Shown: positions 1 through 6,579 of the stretch, piece after piece | How the letters are laid out: every line of letters begins with the position of its first letter | Position numbering within the stretch: position 1 is the stretch's first letter | Source of the DNA: Nanobdellota archaeon | GTDB taxonomy: Archaea; Nanoarchaeota; Nanoarchaeia; Parvarchaeales; Parvarchaeaceae | DNA: 13,736 nt | Direction: 5' to 3' | NCBI GenBank assembly: GCA_021852135.1 | Contig: JAJZOB010000044.1 | Span: 1 to 13,736 of the forward strand | The notes under the pieces: model-generated | Seen by the model: the letters and a program-made list of their open reading frames with translations, nothing else | What the model was told of the DNA's origin: nothing | The model's database searches: none | Position numbers and translations under genes: made by a program

Positions 1-1070
1 TTATTCTCGTTTTCTATCTCCTTTTTAAGTTCGCCAATTTCATTTTGTGCTTTTTTGTACGAATATTCTATTTGGAAGAACTTCTCATATATTTTTTTAA
101 CGTTTTCATCCCCAAGTTTGTTCTGCTCTTCAAGGTCCTTAATTACTTTTTCAATTTCGTCTTTTTTGGATTTTTCTATAGGTTTTACATTTTTTATAGC
201 CTCATCTTTTTTCTCTGTTAGTCTCGTTTTTTCAAGTTCAAGTTTGGATTTTTCGTTTTCCTTTATTTTAATTTCAGTCAAGGCTTTTTCAAATTTTATC
301 TTTTTATCTCTCTCAAATGCGAGTTCGCTTTCCTTCTGTTTTTTTGCTATGCTTTTGTCATTTAAGAGTATCTGATTATTTCTTGCTTCTTCTTCCAAGC
401 TCTTTATTATGTTTTGGTTTTCATTTATTCTGTTTTCTATCTTTATTACATCGTTTTGGTCTACGCTTAATTGAAGTTCCTTTTTATCTAGCTCTATCTC
501 GTTTTTAATTTTGTTTATAATTTCCTTTGTGTTATCATAAACATCTAGGTACTTGTTAAGTTGCAGTAAGCCGTCTATGTATTCTTGTTTGTATTGTCCG
601 GTTTCAAATATCAGTGTTTTTAGTTCGTCCTGTTTAATGTATGTTATAGTTTCAAATGTTTCTAGAGGATTTTCTGATTCAATCTTTAATAATTTGTTTA
701 CATATGAATTTATATCAGATGCCCGGTTCTGTAGGTCTATCCTCTCATTATTTTTGTTTATGTAATTTTTTGAGTCGTCGTTTCTTACGGAATCGTTAAC
801 TCTCTTTAACCCTCTACTTATTTCATATTCATCATTGCCGTTTTTTATTGTTATTTTTATTTCTCCCTCTGAGGAGTTCCTTCTTAGCAGCATTTTTCCT
901 TCCTCTTTTCCTTCTCCAATCTTTCCAAAAAGCGAATATTCTACCGACATTAATATTGAAGATTTACCGCTGCCAGTGTTACCGGTTATTACATTTATGC
1001 CCTCTGAGAATGCTATCTCAGTCTTCCGGTGGCTTCTGATATTTTCAAGCTTAATCTTCGAGATTATCAT
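1..1070 (-). CDS. rad50: Rad50 DNA repair ATPase, N-terminal part (runs off left edge)
   Basis: Rad50 is the SMC-like ATPase that works with Mre11 to tether and process DNA double-strand breaks. The frame is open from the ATG at 1070 to the window edge, about 356 codons. The start reads MIISKIKLENIRSH, the usual Rad50 opening. A Walker A motif, GNTGSGKSS, lies at residues 30-38. A Q-loop segment, TYIKQDELKTL, has its glutamine at about residue 147. From about residue 160 to the edge the protein is rich in Lys, Glu, Asn and Leu heptads, as in the ascending Rad50 coiled coil. The zinc hook, the second coil and the Walker B/signature lobe would lie beyond the left edge. The start lies 20 nt inside the end of mre11, so the two genes form an operon. 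No clear ribosome-binding site precedes it, which suggests translational coupling. Confidence 0.93.
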   Translation of the reverse strand, partial: MIISKIKLENIRSHRKTEIAFSEGINVITGNTGSGKSSILMSVEYSLFGKIGEGKEEGKMLLRRNSSEGEIKITIKNGNDEYEISRGLKRVNDSVRNDDSKNYINKNNERIDLQNRASDINSYVNKLLKIESENPLETFETITYIKQDELKTLIFETGQYKQEYIDGLLQLNKYLDVYDNTKEIINKIKNEIELDKKELQLSVDQNDVIKIENRINENQNIIKSLEEEARNNQILLNDKSIAKKQKESELAFERDKKIKFEKALTEIKIKENEKSKLELEKTRLTEKKDEAIKNVKPIEKSKKDEIEKVIKDLEEQNKLGDENVKKIYEKFFQIEYSYKKAQNEIGELKKEIENEN

Positions 1071-2229
1071 GCGAATAAAATAATTTTTCAACCTCCTTTT
1101 TTATATCATCCGTGTTTTCTCCAAGCGAATCTATTAAATATCTTGCAATTTTTATTTCCTTTTCATTGTAGCCTTTCTTCTTAAGAAATTCATATTCTAT
1201 AGTTGATAATTCCTTTGTTTTTATTTCATCCTCTTGTATGTCAGTATCCTTGTCGTTTAACTTTGATTTGTTTATACTTATGTATGAATAACCTAGCTCA
1301 TACCCTATTTTTTTAATTTTTAAAAGGTTTATATCGGATGCTTTATCTGCTAGCTTCCCTTCCAGCTTTACAACCAATATCTCTCCATCGTTTTTCTTTA
1401 GCTTGTTAATAATCTCATTTTCCAATTCGGCGGCTTTTTTATTGTCTGCATTTATTGTGAAAATCTGTTTATCTCTCGTTTTTATTATTTTGTATTCTAC
1501 AGAGGTTATGCCTTCTTTATCATAGGATACTACGAAAAAGCCCCTGTTTGGATTGTCAACTATCTCTTTTTCGTCGCAATATTCCAGAGAACCTGGGTAC
1601 TGGATTATTCCATTATCATATTTTATGTTTTCCCTGTGCCCATGCCAGTGGCCTGCAGCATAGTAATCAAATCCTTTTGGAAGGCTTTCTGTTTCAAGGT
1701 CTTTAAACTTTTCTCCAAGATAAGAGATAGTGTGGTGAAATGCAAAAATTTTAATGAATGCAGACTTATCCATCTCCACTTTTAATTTTTTGAATATTTC
1801 ATCTTCTACTTTACTTCTTTTTCCTTTTATTCCGCATATAAATGCATTTTTATAGGTCTCTCCTTTTAGCTCCACAGTTTCTCCGAATTCAATATACTTT
1901 TTGGAATTTAGGTTTATGAGAAGTTTGTTTCTATGAAAAAGTTCTATAATGCTTTCTTCTTCTCCAACTCCAACATCATGTGATCCTGGTATTACAAATA
2001 TCGGTATCCCTGCGCTTTTTAACCTGTTTAATTCATCGGTTACGAATAAAAGCGAATCCAATGGAGGGTTGCCGGAGTCAAATAGGTCTCCAGAATGTAC
2101 AATAAAATCTATTCTTTCAGACAGAGCATAGTCCACCATCTGCGTGAATGCTTCTTTTATGTCATTATTCCTTGTATCATTCTTGTATACCTGCCCTATA
2201 TGGGTATCTCCAACATGCATGAATTTCAT
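1051..2229 (-). CDS. mre11: Mre11 DNA double-strand break repair nuclease
   Basis: Mre11 is a manganese-dependent 3'-5' exonuclease and endonuclease of the Mre11-Rad50 complex. At 392 residues it is within the usual archaeal range. The calcineurin-like phosphoesterase motifs are in order: D8-T-H10; G47-D48-L-F-D51; G82-S-H84-D85; the H165-H166 pair; and G193-H194-W-H196-G. The third motif is normally GNH(D/E); here the metal-binding Asn is replaced by Ser83. The region after about residue 220 fits the capping domain. The C-terminal segment from about 335 to 392 is helical and charged and probably forms the Rad50-binding region. Rad50 follows directly with a 20-nt overlap. I see no herA or nurA, the frequent archaeal partners, within this window. 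The ATG at 2229 gives the standard MKFMHVGDTHIG opening. Confidence 0.94.
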   Translation of the reverse strand: MKFMHVGDTHIGQVYKNDTRNNDIKEAFTQMVDYALSERIDFIVHSGDLFDSGNPPLDSLLFVTDELNRLKSAGIPIFVIPGSHDVGVGEEESIIELFHRNKLLINLNSKKYIEFGETVELKGETYKNAFICGIKGKRSKVEDEIFKKLKVEMDKSAFIKIFAFHHTISYLGEKFKDLETESLPKGFDYYAAGHWHGHRENIKYDNGIIQYPGSLEYCDEKEIVDNPNRGFFVVSYDKEGITSVEYKIIKTRDKQIFTINADNKKAAELENEIINKLKKNDGEILVVKLEGKLADKASDINLLKIKKIGYELGYSYISINKSKLNDKDTDIQEDEIKTKELSTIEYEFLKKKGYNEKEIKIARYLIDSLGENTDDIKKEVEKLFYSHDNLED

Positions 2230-2249
2230 TTTTATTATTGTTGTTGAGG

Positions 2250-2260
2250 AAATTAAAGCT
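2250..2260 (-). promoter_or_regulatory. Possible TATA-like box for mre11-rad50
   Basis: Read on the minus strand this is AGCTTTAATT, centred about 26 nt upstream of the mre11 ATG. That is the spacing expected for an archaeal TATA box driving a leaderless transcript. No Shine-Dalgarno sequence precedes the ATG, which agrees with this. In such AT-rich DNA the match is weak evidence. Confidence 0.35.
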
Positions 2261-2292
2261 TACATCATTAATTGCCTTTTACTTTGCTGATA

Positions 2293-2304
2293 ATCTATAT
2301 ATAT
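2293..2304 (+). promoter_or_regulatory. TATA box for tyrS (leaderless transcript likely)
   Basis: The sequence ATCTATATATAT is a strong archaeal TATA-box match centred about 28 nt upstream of the tyrS ATG at 2327. Transcription would start at or very near the ATG. No ribosome-binding site lies between box and start, as expected for a leaderless mRNA. The 97-bp gap between mre11 and tyrS therefore seems to hold two back-to-back promoters. Confidence 0.6.
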
Positions 2305-2326
2305 TCTAATTTAATTATATATCTTT

Positions 2327-3346
2327 ATGGATATTGAAGAGCGATTGAATTTAATAAAAAGGAATACTTTGGAGATACTAACTGTTGAAGAACTGCAAAA
2401 TTTATTGAATGATGGAAAACCTCTTTCTGTTTACATTGGCAGGGCGCCCACAGGCTCAATACACCTTGGGCACTTAGTTGCATTGGGCAAACTCTTCGAT
2501 TTTGAAAAAGCGGGAATACATGCAAAGATACTAATAGCGGATTTGCATGCGGCATTAGATGATTTGAAATCAAAATGGGAAGAATTGGATAAAAGAGTCG
2601 ATTACACAAAGAAGTGCATAGAACTAGCATTTGACTGGGAAAGAATGCCGGAATTTGTTAGAGGATCTGATTTTGAATTGAGTCAGCCATATGTTTCGGA
2701 TTTGTTAAAGCTTTCTACGCTTACTACCGTTGAGAAAGGTATGCACGCAGCTTCTGAAGTTACAAGAATGAAAAATCCAAAGGTAAGTGAGGTTATATAC
2801 CCTCTTATGCAGACTTTAGATGAAGAATACTTAGATGTGGACATCCAGCTAGGAGGGATGGACCAAAGGCATATCTTTGCGTATGCCAGAGAATACCTAG
2901 AAAAACTGGGTTACAGAAAAAGGGTCGAAGTGCTTACTCCGCTCATAGCGTCAATACGCGGCCCAGGAACAAAAATGTCTTCATCAGTTCCCGAAAGCAA
3001 TATTAAGATCTATGATTCGGAGGAGTCAATAAAGAAGAAAATAATGAATGGGTACTGTCCAGAGGGAATAATTGAAGATAACTTCATAGTTCAGATAGTT
3101 AACTTTTTCATATTACCAAATGACGGCAAATTTAAAATAGAGAGAGAAGAGAAATTCGGCGGGGACATAACAATAGAATCTCCGGAACAGATGATACAGT
3201 TATACACTGAAAAGAAAATACATCCTCTTGATCTGAAAAATGCAGTTGCGAGAAATTTAATTGAAAGATTCAAAAATGCAAGGGAGTATTTCGAAAGGCA
3301 GACTGATCTGCTTCAGAGTCTAGGAGAAAGCTTCATGCCATACTGA
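2327..3346 (+). CDS. tyrS: Tyrosyl-tRNA synthetase (archaeal type)
   Basis: This class I synthetase attaches tyrosine to tRNA-Tyr in the cytoplasm. The 339 residues align by eye along their whole length with the Methanocaldococcus jannaschii enzyme. The HIGH-type signature is H46-L-G-H49 and the KMSKS-type loop is K216-M-S-S-S220. The tyrosine-pocket residues known from the M. jannaschii enzyme (Tyr32, Tyr151, Gln155, Asp158, Gln173) have counterparts at Tyr36, Tyr158, Gln162, Asp165 and Gln180. This argues for tyrosine rather than the related TrpRS. The C-terminal stretch with KFGGD (277-281) and HPLDLKNAVA (299-308) is typical of the compact archaeal form, which lacks the bacterial S4-like domain. 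A thioesterase gene follows after 2 nt and is surely co-transcribed. Confidence 0.95.
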   Translation: MDIEERLNLIKRNTLEILTVEELQNLLNDGKPLSVYIGRAPTGSIHLGHLVALGKLFDFEKAGIHAKILIADLHAALDDLKSKWEELDKRVDYTKKCIELAFDWERMPEFVRGSDFELSQPYVSDLLKLSTLTTVEKGMHAASEVTRMKNPKVSEVIYPLMQTLDEEYLDVDIQLGGMDQRHIFAYAREYLEKLGYRKRVEVLTPLIASIRGPGTKMSSSVPESNIKIYDSEESIKKKIMNGYCPEGIIEDNFIVQIVNFFILPNDGKFKIEREEKFGGDITIESPEQMIQLYTEKKIHPLDLKNAVARNLIERFKNAREYFERQTDLLQSLGESFMPY

Positions 3347-3348
3347 AT

Positions 3349-3750
3349 ATGGAGTATGACTATTCTTTTAAGGAGGACGTAAAGATATACGATACAGATG
3401 CACAAGGTATTGTCCATTATGCAGGTTATTACCGGTTTTTTACCGATGCAATGCAGGAATTCATAAATTCTAAGGGATATAGTTTTCCAATTATAGATGA
3501 GAATAGATGGATGGTTGTCCTAGAATCAAATGCAAAATACGTTAAGTCTGCAAGGATGGGCGATACACTTAATACGCTGCTTAAAGTTAGCTTGGTATCA
3601 AATAAAATATTAAGGTTTGATTTTGACATACTACGAAATGAAGAACAGATTTGTCAGGGTTATATACTCCACATCTGCATAGATAAAAACAGCTGGAAAT
3701 CGACGGAATTACCCCAGAATTTTATTGAGGGTTTAGTTAAAAAAGTTTAA
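3349..3750 (+). CDS. Hot-dog fold acyl-CoA thioesterase, 4HBT/YbgC type
   Basis: This is a 133-residue single-domain hot-dog protein, the normal length for the 4-hydroxybenzoyl-CoA thioesterase/YbgC family. Members hydrolyse acyl-CoA or acyl-carrier thioesters, usually as tetramers. The diagnostic segment is YDTDAQGIVHYAGYYRFF at residues 14-31. Asp17 matches the catalytic aspartate of YbgC, and the family's helix (DAMQEFINSKGY) follows. The substrate cannot be read from sequence. The gene starts 2 nt after the tyrS stop, so it shares that transcript. Pairing with tyrS hints at a housekeeping role but does not define one. Its last 18 nt overlap the 3' end of rnhB on the other strand. Confidence 0.85.
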   Translation: MEYDYSFKEDVKIYDTDAQGIVHYAGYYRFFTDAMQEFINSKGYSFPIIDENRWMVVLESNAKYVKSARMGDTLNTLLKVSLVSNKILRFDFDILRNEEQICQGYILHICIDKNSWKSTELPQNFIEGLVKKV

Positions 3751-4389
3751 GGTGTTAAAATTTGTGTATTTTACCGTGCTCCAGGTCTTTCTTATGAACT
3801 TTTTGTAAGGTTCCTGCGTTATCCTTCCGTTTTCGGTTATTATTCTTATAAATTGCATTGTTTTTGGGTCTGAAGGATAGCCGCTTCCGAAATCATATCC
3901 CAGCTCCTTTTTTATTTTCTCTACTTCCCTTTCCCTGTTTGCCTTGGCTATTATCGATGCGGCAGATACCTCAATATGGTTTCTGTCTGCGTAGTTCTCA
4001 GCTATAACTTTTTTATTCTTTATCTTTTTCATTAGGTATTCTCTTATTTTAGCAGTATTTCTGCTTGGAGAATCAACTATAACAGTTTGGCCATCAAGAA
4101 AGTTTGCTATCTCTATCATGTTGTCAAGTTCTAAGTAATTCAAGTTCTTTCCATCTGCAAATCTATTGTCTATCTGCTCTGCAGATAGTTTAATGACTTT
4201 GAAATTATTGCAGGTTTTGGTTATCTCTCTTTCTAAAAGGTATATTCTTTTAATGCTTAGCATTTTTGAATCCTTCACCCCAAGAAGTTTGAATTTTTTG
4301 CCGGTTTCCTCGTCTAATCCTATACCTGCTATTGTCATTGGGCCTATTAACGGGCCCCTGCCTGCTTCATCTATCCCGATAGTTATCAT
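3733..4389 (-). CDS. rnhB: Ribonuclease HII
   Basis: RNase HII cuts the RNA strand of RNA/DNA hybrids and nicks 5' of single ribonucleotides in DNA. The 218 residues match the archaeal enzyme throughout. The start is MITIGIDEAGRGPLIGP with catalytic Asp7 and Glu8. The other acidic residues are Asp106 in VIVDSPSRN and Asp135 in NYADRNH. The conserved SAASIIAKANRERE block (142-155) and GSGYPSDPKT (168-177) follow. The terminal WSTVK fits the archaeal C-terminal helix. The start codon touches the stop codon of the upstream dph2 fragment (TAAATG), so the two are one transcription unit. The 3' end overlaps the thioesterase gene by 18 nt in convergent orientation, so neither gene has room for a separate terminator. 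Confidence 0.95.
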   Translation of the reverse strand: MITIGIDEAGRGPLIGPMTIAGIGLDEETGKKFKLLGVKDSKMLSIKRIYLLEREITKTCNNFKVIKLSAEQIDNRFADGKNLNYLELDNMIEIANFLDGQTVIVDSPSRNTAKIREYLMKKIKNKKVIAENYADRNHIEVSAASIIAKANREREVEKIKKELGYDFGSGYPSDPKTMQFIRIITENGRITQEPYKKFIRKTWSTVKYTNFNTLNFFN

Positions 4390-4710
4390 TTAACCACTGC
4401 TTTTTCCGAGTTCATCAGCTCTGAATCTTGCATGTCCGAATTGTATAACTGCCTTTACCCCAAATTTTCCAAGGCCTATCGGCGCATCACATGCTCCATA
4501 AGTGCTTCCTCCCCATATGTATACCTCTGCCCCAGAATTTTCACTTATCATGTCTGCAATGTCCAATGCGTGCAATTTAAAGCCATCCGGGATTTGTATT
4601 GCTACTTTATCGTATTTTTTTTCGCGTATGCTGTCTATCAGACTGTCAAAATCGATGTCATATTTTTCTGTGAGGTATTTTAAACCCTCGTTTTTTATTT
4701 GATATTTCAT
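4390..4710 (-). CDS. Dph2-family diphthamide synthase, first domain only (truncated)
   Basis: Archaeal Dph2 is a radical-SAM-like iron-sulfur enzyme that transfers 3-amino-3-carboxypropyl from SAM to a histidine of elongation factor 2. The family protein is about 340 residues with three similar domains, each giving one Cys to the cluster. Here only 106 residues exist. VAIQIPDGFKLHALDIADMI (36-55), the GGSTYGACD stretch with Cys74, and VIQFGHARF (88-96) match domain 1. The protein then ends with DELGKSSG and stops directly before rnhB. Cysteines two and three are absent, so it cannot carry the cluster alone in the known way. It could be a remnant, half of a split gene whose rest lies elsewhere, or a repurposed domain. 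The open frame and clean TAAATG junction argue that it is still translated. Confidence 0.7.
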   Translation of the reverse strand: MKYQIKNEGLKYLTEKYDIDFDSLIDSIREKKYDKVAIQIPDGFKLHALDIADMISENSGAEVYIWGGSTYGACDAPIGLGKFGVKAVIQFGHARFRADELGKSSG

Positions 4711-4731
4711 TTAATCCCTATTATTTTGGTG

Positions 4732-4748
4732 CTTAAATTATTTATTAC
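4732..4748. promoter_or_regulatory. Shared AT-rich core promoter between dph2-rnhB and nth
   Basis: The 58-bp gap between the divergent dph2 fragment and nth contains one AT block, CTTAAATTATTTATTA. On the plus strand, AAATTATTTATTA is centred about 27 nt before the nth GTG. On the minus strand, AATAATTTAAG is centred about 27 nt before the dph2 ATG. Both positions fit archaeal TATA boxes for leaderless transcripts, so one block may serve both directions. This is inferred from spacing and composition only. Confidence 0.45.
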
Positions 4749-4768
4749 GGTAGTTTTATTGATGAATT

Positions 4769-5422
4769 GTGGACAAAGATGATTTTGTAAATGCAGTAAA
4801 GATAATAAGCAGAAAGTACTATACTAAGGAAAGAAAGGCAAGCCCATTTGAAATACTTGTGCATGGAATACTTTCCACAAGAACAAAGGATACTACAACG
4901 TTTCCTGCACAGAAAAGGCTGCTTTCTGTTGCAAATACTCCTGAAAAGATAGCAAAATTACCGACGAAAAAGATAGAAAATCTAATATACCCAGTCGGTT
5001 TTTTTCGAGTTAAGGCAAAACTTTTGAAAAGGGCCTGCAATGTGCTTATAACAAAATTCGATTCAGAAGTTCCTTCTAATAAAGCAGATTTGATGCAGAT
5101 ACCGGGAGTTGGGGAAAAGGTTGCAAGCCTTGTATTGGAGTGGGGATTTAATCTGCCCTATATAGCTGTGGATACACATGTGAATAGGATATCACAGCGC
5201 TTGGGCATAGTGCCAGAAGGGACAAAACCTGCAAAGACGGAAGCAGTGCTTGAAAGTATACTTAGTCCAAATCTCAGGATTTCCACAAATTATTCGTTTG
5301 TAAGATTCGGGAGGGAAGTTTGTAAGCCAGTTTCTCCGCAGTGTGGCACCTGCCCAGTCTATAAATATTGCGGTTTTAAGCTAAAATATAAATACGCAAA
5401 AAGGATGCTTAGGATAAATTAG
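4769..5422 (+). CDS. nth: Endonuclease III-family DNA glycosylase/AP lyase
   Basis: Endonuclease III removes oxidised pyrimidines from DNA and cuts the resulting abasic site, starting base-excision repair. The 217 residues show the helix-hairpin-helix IPGVGEKVASLV (111-122) with catalytic Lys117. The second catalytic residue, Asp135, lies in AVDTHVNR. The C-terminal cluster motif C185-x6-C192-x2-C195-x5-C201 binds a 4Fe-4S cluster. LSTRTKD (35-41) replaces the bacterial LSAQATD and resembles other archaeal members. The start is GTG: the codon two before it is a stop (TGA at 4763-4765) and no in-frame ATG lies before the conserved fold. No ribosome-binding site is visible, so a leaderless transcript from the box at about 4742 is likely. 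Confidence 0.92.
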   Translation: MDKDDFVNAVKIISRKYYTKERKASPFEILVHGILSTRTKDTTTFPAQKRLLSVANTPEKIAKLPTKKIENLIYPVGFFRVKAKLLKRACNVLITKFDSEVPSNKADLMQIPGVGEKVASLVLEWGFNLPYIAVDTHVNRISQRLGIVPEGTKPAKTEAVLESILSPNLRISTNYSFVRFGREVCKPVSPQCGTCPVYKYCGFKLKYKYAKRMLRIN

Positions 5423-5430
5423 GATAAGGA

Positions 5431-5455
5431 TATTAATTATGCTGCATAATTAATA
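5431..5455. promoter_or_regulatory. Perfect 25-bp palindrome, operator-like, over the promoter of the membrane-protein gene
   Basis: Two 12-base arms (5431-5442, TATTAATTATGC, and 5444-5455) are exact reverse complements around the single base T5443. The element begins 9 nt after the nth stop and ends 3 nt before the ATG at 5459. Its left arm includes TATTAATTA, centred about 24-27 nt before that ATG, where a TATA box for a leaderless transcript would sit. A dimeric regulator bound here would cover both core promoter and start site. No T-run follows, so a terminator for nth is less likely. The regulator is unknown. Confidence 0.65.
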
Positions 5456-5458
5456 ATA

Positions 5459-6214
5459 ATGAAAGAGCAAAGCAGGATCAGGTCAGCATTGTATAGTTTG
5501 GTTTACGGCCTTAAATCCTTGTCGGAACTTAGTTCGTTTTTTGCGTTTCTTTCTATAACACTTACAATCTTTCTTTTGGGATTCATTGTGATCTTCAAGT
5601 ACTTGGGATTGGGCGCATTTTTGAATGGAAGCTTTATTTTTACCCCCTCAATGACTACAATAATTGTAGGTGAAGTTGTTTTTGTAGTTTCTTTCCTACT
5701 GGTTGTTTTTTCTTTGACAGCCCTGTTTTATTATAAATTGTATTACCTAGTTTCAAGCAATTTAAATGTGGTTTCTTTGATTAAAAGTTCGTTGAGCGCT
5801 TTTCCGAAGTTCTTGATAGCCACTTTTATTCAAGCCATAATCTCCATTATAGGTTTAATTGTATTGGTCATACCTGGAATATACTACGGCAGTTCGTTCA
5901 TGTTTTCCAACTTTTTCTCAATATACGGCAATTCCACATTGCATTCTGCAATTTTAAACAGCAGAAATCTTGCAAAAGGCATTCGTTTTGAGTCGTTGTT
6001 TGTATTTGTTATATATCTTGTTTTGCTCTTTGTTTTCGTTTATTTAGTTAGTAGCTTTAATCTGCCCGAGGTTTATTCCGCGTTGCTTTATTCAATACTT
6101 ATTTCATACTGGCTTATAAGCTATAGTAACGCGGCCTTTAATCTGGCGGACAAGAATGTAAATGAACTTTCCGGAAGATCATCTATGTATAGAAAGATGT
6201 TAAACAGTGGCTAA
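5459..6214 (+). CDS. Multi-pass membrane protein of unknown function
   Basis: I do not recognise this gene with confidence. It encodes 251 residues with hydrophobic segments at roughly 26-48, 67-91, 117-138, 179-199 and 204-222, and a possible extra short one near 139-156. It is thus an integral membrane protein with five or six spans and no cleavable signal peptide. A short basic N-terminus (KEQSRIR) precedes the first span. The stretch VIPGIYYGSSFMFS (137-150), followed by LHSAILNSRNLAKGIR (161-176), has the pattern 'PGIY...A...S..L.KG'. That pattern recalls the YciC/DUF975-like and glycerophosphodiesterase-associated membrane families, so membership of that broad superfamily is possible. 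It stands alone between nth and the RNA polymerase operon behind its own palindromic promoter region, which suggests separate regulation. Confidence 0.75.
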   Translation: MKEQSRIRSALYSLVYGLKSLSELSSFFAFLSITLTIFLLGFIVIFKYLGLGAFLNGSFIFTPSMTTIIVGEVVFVVSFLLVVFSLTALFYYKLYYLVSSNLNVVSLIKSSLSAFPKFLIATFIQAIISIIGLIVLVIPGIYYGSSFMFSNFFSIYGNSTLHSAILNSRNLAKGIRFESLFVFVIYLVLLFVFVYLVSSFNLPEVYSALLYSILISYWLISYSNAAFNLADKNVNELSGRSSMYRKMLNSG

Positions 6215-6226
6215 TTACATGTTGGT

Positions 6227-6256
6227 ATTCATATTTTCAAAGTAGTGAATGTGAAT
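6227..6256 (+). other. Possible weak stem-loop after the membrane-protein gene
   Basis: ATTCATATT (6227-6235) can pair with AATGTGAAT (6248-6256), with one G-T wobble and a loop of about 12 nt. It starts 13 nt after the stop at 6212-6214. The stem is AT-rich and no long T-run follows, so a role in termination is uncertain; it could equally be chance. Confidence 0.25.
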
Positions 6257-6280
6257 TAATAGCATATAATTTAGTAATAG

Positions 6281-6293
6281 AAAAGCTTAAATA
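6281..6293 (+). promoter_or_regulatory. Likely BRE/TATA promoter of the RNA polymerase operon
   Basis: AAAAG followed by CTTAAATA matches an archaeal BRE plus TATA box. Transcription would begin near 6312-6316, leaving a leader of about 30 nt before rpoH. That leader contains a Shine-Dalgarno-like GAGGT, consistent with a leadered mRNA. A short inverted repeat, AATACT-aga-AGTATT (6290-6304), lies over the 3' edge of the box and may be an operator. A second AT box, TTATAAATTA (6316-6325), is closer to the start and is an alternative. Confidence 0.5.
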
Positions 6294-6332
6294 CTAGAAG
6301 TATTATAGAATAGAATTATAAATTATACTTAA

Positions 6333-6337
6333 GAGGT
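6333..6337 (+). promoter_or_regulatory. Ribosome-binding site supporting the TTG start of rpoH
   Basis: GAGGT lies 7 nt before the TTG at 6345. The frame is closed by TAA at 6330-6332, and no ATG or GTG lies between that stop and the conserved RpoH sequence. This site therefore decides for TTG. Confidence 0.6.
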
Positions 6338-6344
6338 TCCCCCT

Positions 6345-6578
6345 TTGGATATCGATGTATTTAATAGCCGTTTATCGCCGAAATATAGAATAATGCTCAA
6401 AGAGGAACTTGACCAATTGCTTAGCAAATACAACATCGTTATAAAAGACCTTCCCAAGATAAAAGTAAATGATCCTGCAGTTAAGCTTTTGGATGCAAAA
6501 GAGGGAGATGTTCTGGAGATAAAACGTAGCAGCAAGACTGCCGGGCAGTACAATTATTATAGGTTGGTGGTGAAATAA
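6345..6578 (+). CDS. rpoH: RNA polymerase subunit H (Rpo5)
   Basis: RpoH equals the C-terminal domain of eukaryotic Rpb5 and forms part of the polymerase jaw contacting downstream DNA. The 77 residues are the full archaeal length. The family core is clear: SPKYRIMLKEE, LPKIKVNDPAVKLL (36-49), then the AKEGDVLEIKR strand (51-61) and the ending TAGQYNYYRLVVK. The start is TTG, the only start available downstream of the in-frame TAA, and is backed by GAGGT. The stop precedes the rpoB2 ATG by one base. It is the first gene of the operon, as in euryarchaea. The weak start codon may limit its translation relative to the following large subunits, but that is inference. Confidence 0.93.
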   Translation: MDIDVFNSRLSPKYRIMLKEELDQLLSKYNIVIKDLPKIKVNDPAVKLLDAKEGDVLEIKRSSKTAGQYNYYRLVVK

Positions 6579-6579
6579 A

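Noticed and set aside
835..1083. Plus-strand open frame of 82 codons, with several others between 55 and 765
   Set aside because: They lie antisense to rad50, whose Walker A, Q-loop and coiled-coil sequence is unmistakable; the plus-strand translations are Ser/Phe-rich shadows.
2325..2630. Minus-strand open frame of 101 codons over the start of tyrS
   Set aside because: It is antisense to the conserved HIGH-motif region of tyrS and its Cys/Leu-rich translation resembles no known protein.
2327..3346. Tryptophanyl-tRNA synthetase as an alternative to TyrRS
   Set aside because: The tyrosine-pocket set Tyr36, Gln162, Asp165 and Gln180 and full-length similarity to M. jannaschii TyrRS favour tyrosine.
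5431..5455. Palindrome as an intrinsic terminator of nth
   Set aside because: No T-run follows it, and it sits directly against the next start codon over a TATA-like sequence.
6215..6344. Search for a tRNA or small RNA ahead of rpoH
   Set aside because: No cloverleaf, GC-rich stem or conserved tRNA T-arm was found; only promoter-like AT boxes and weak inverted repeats are present.
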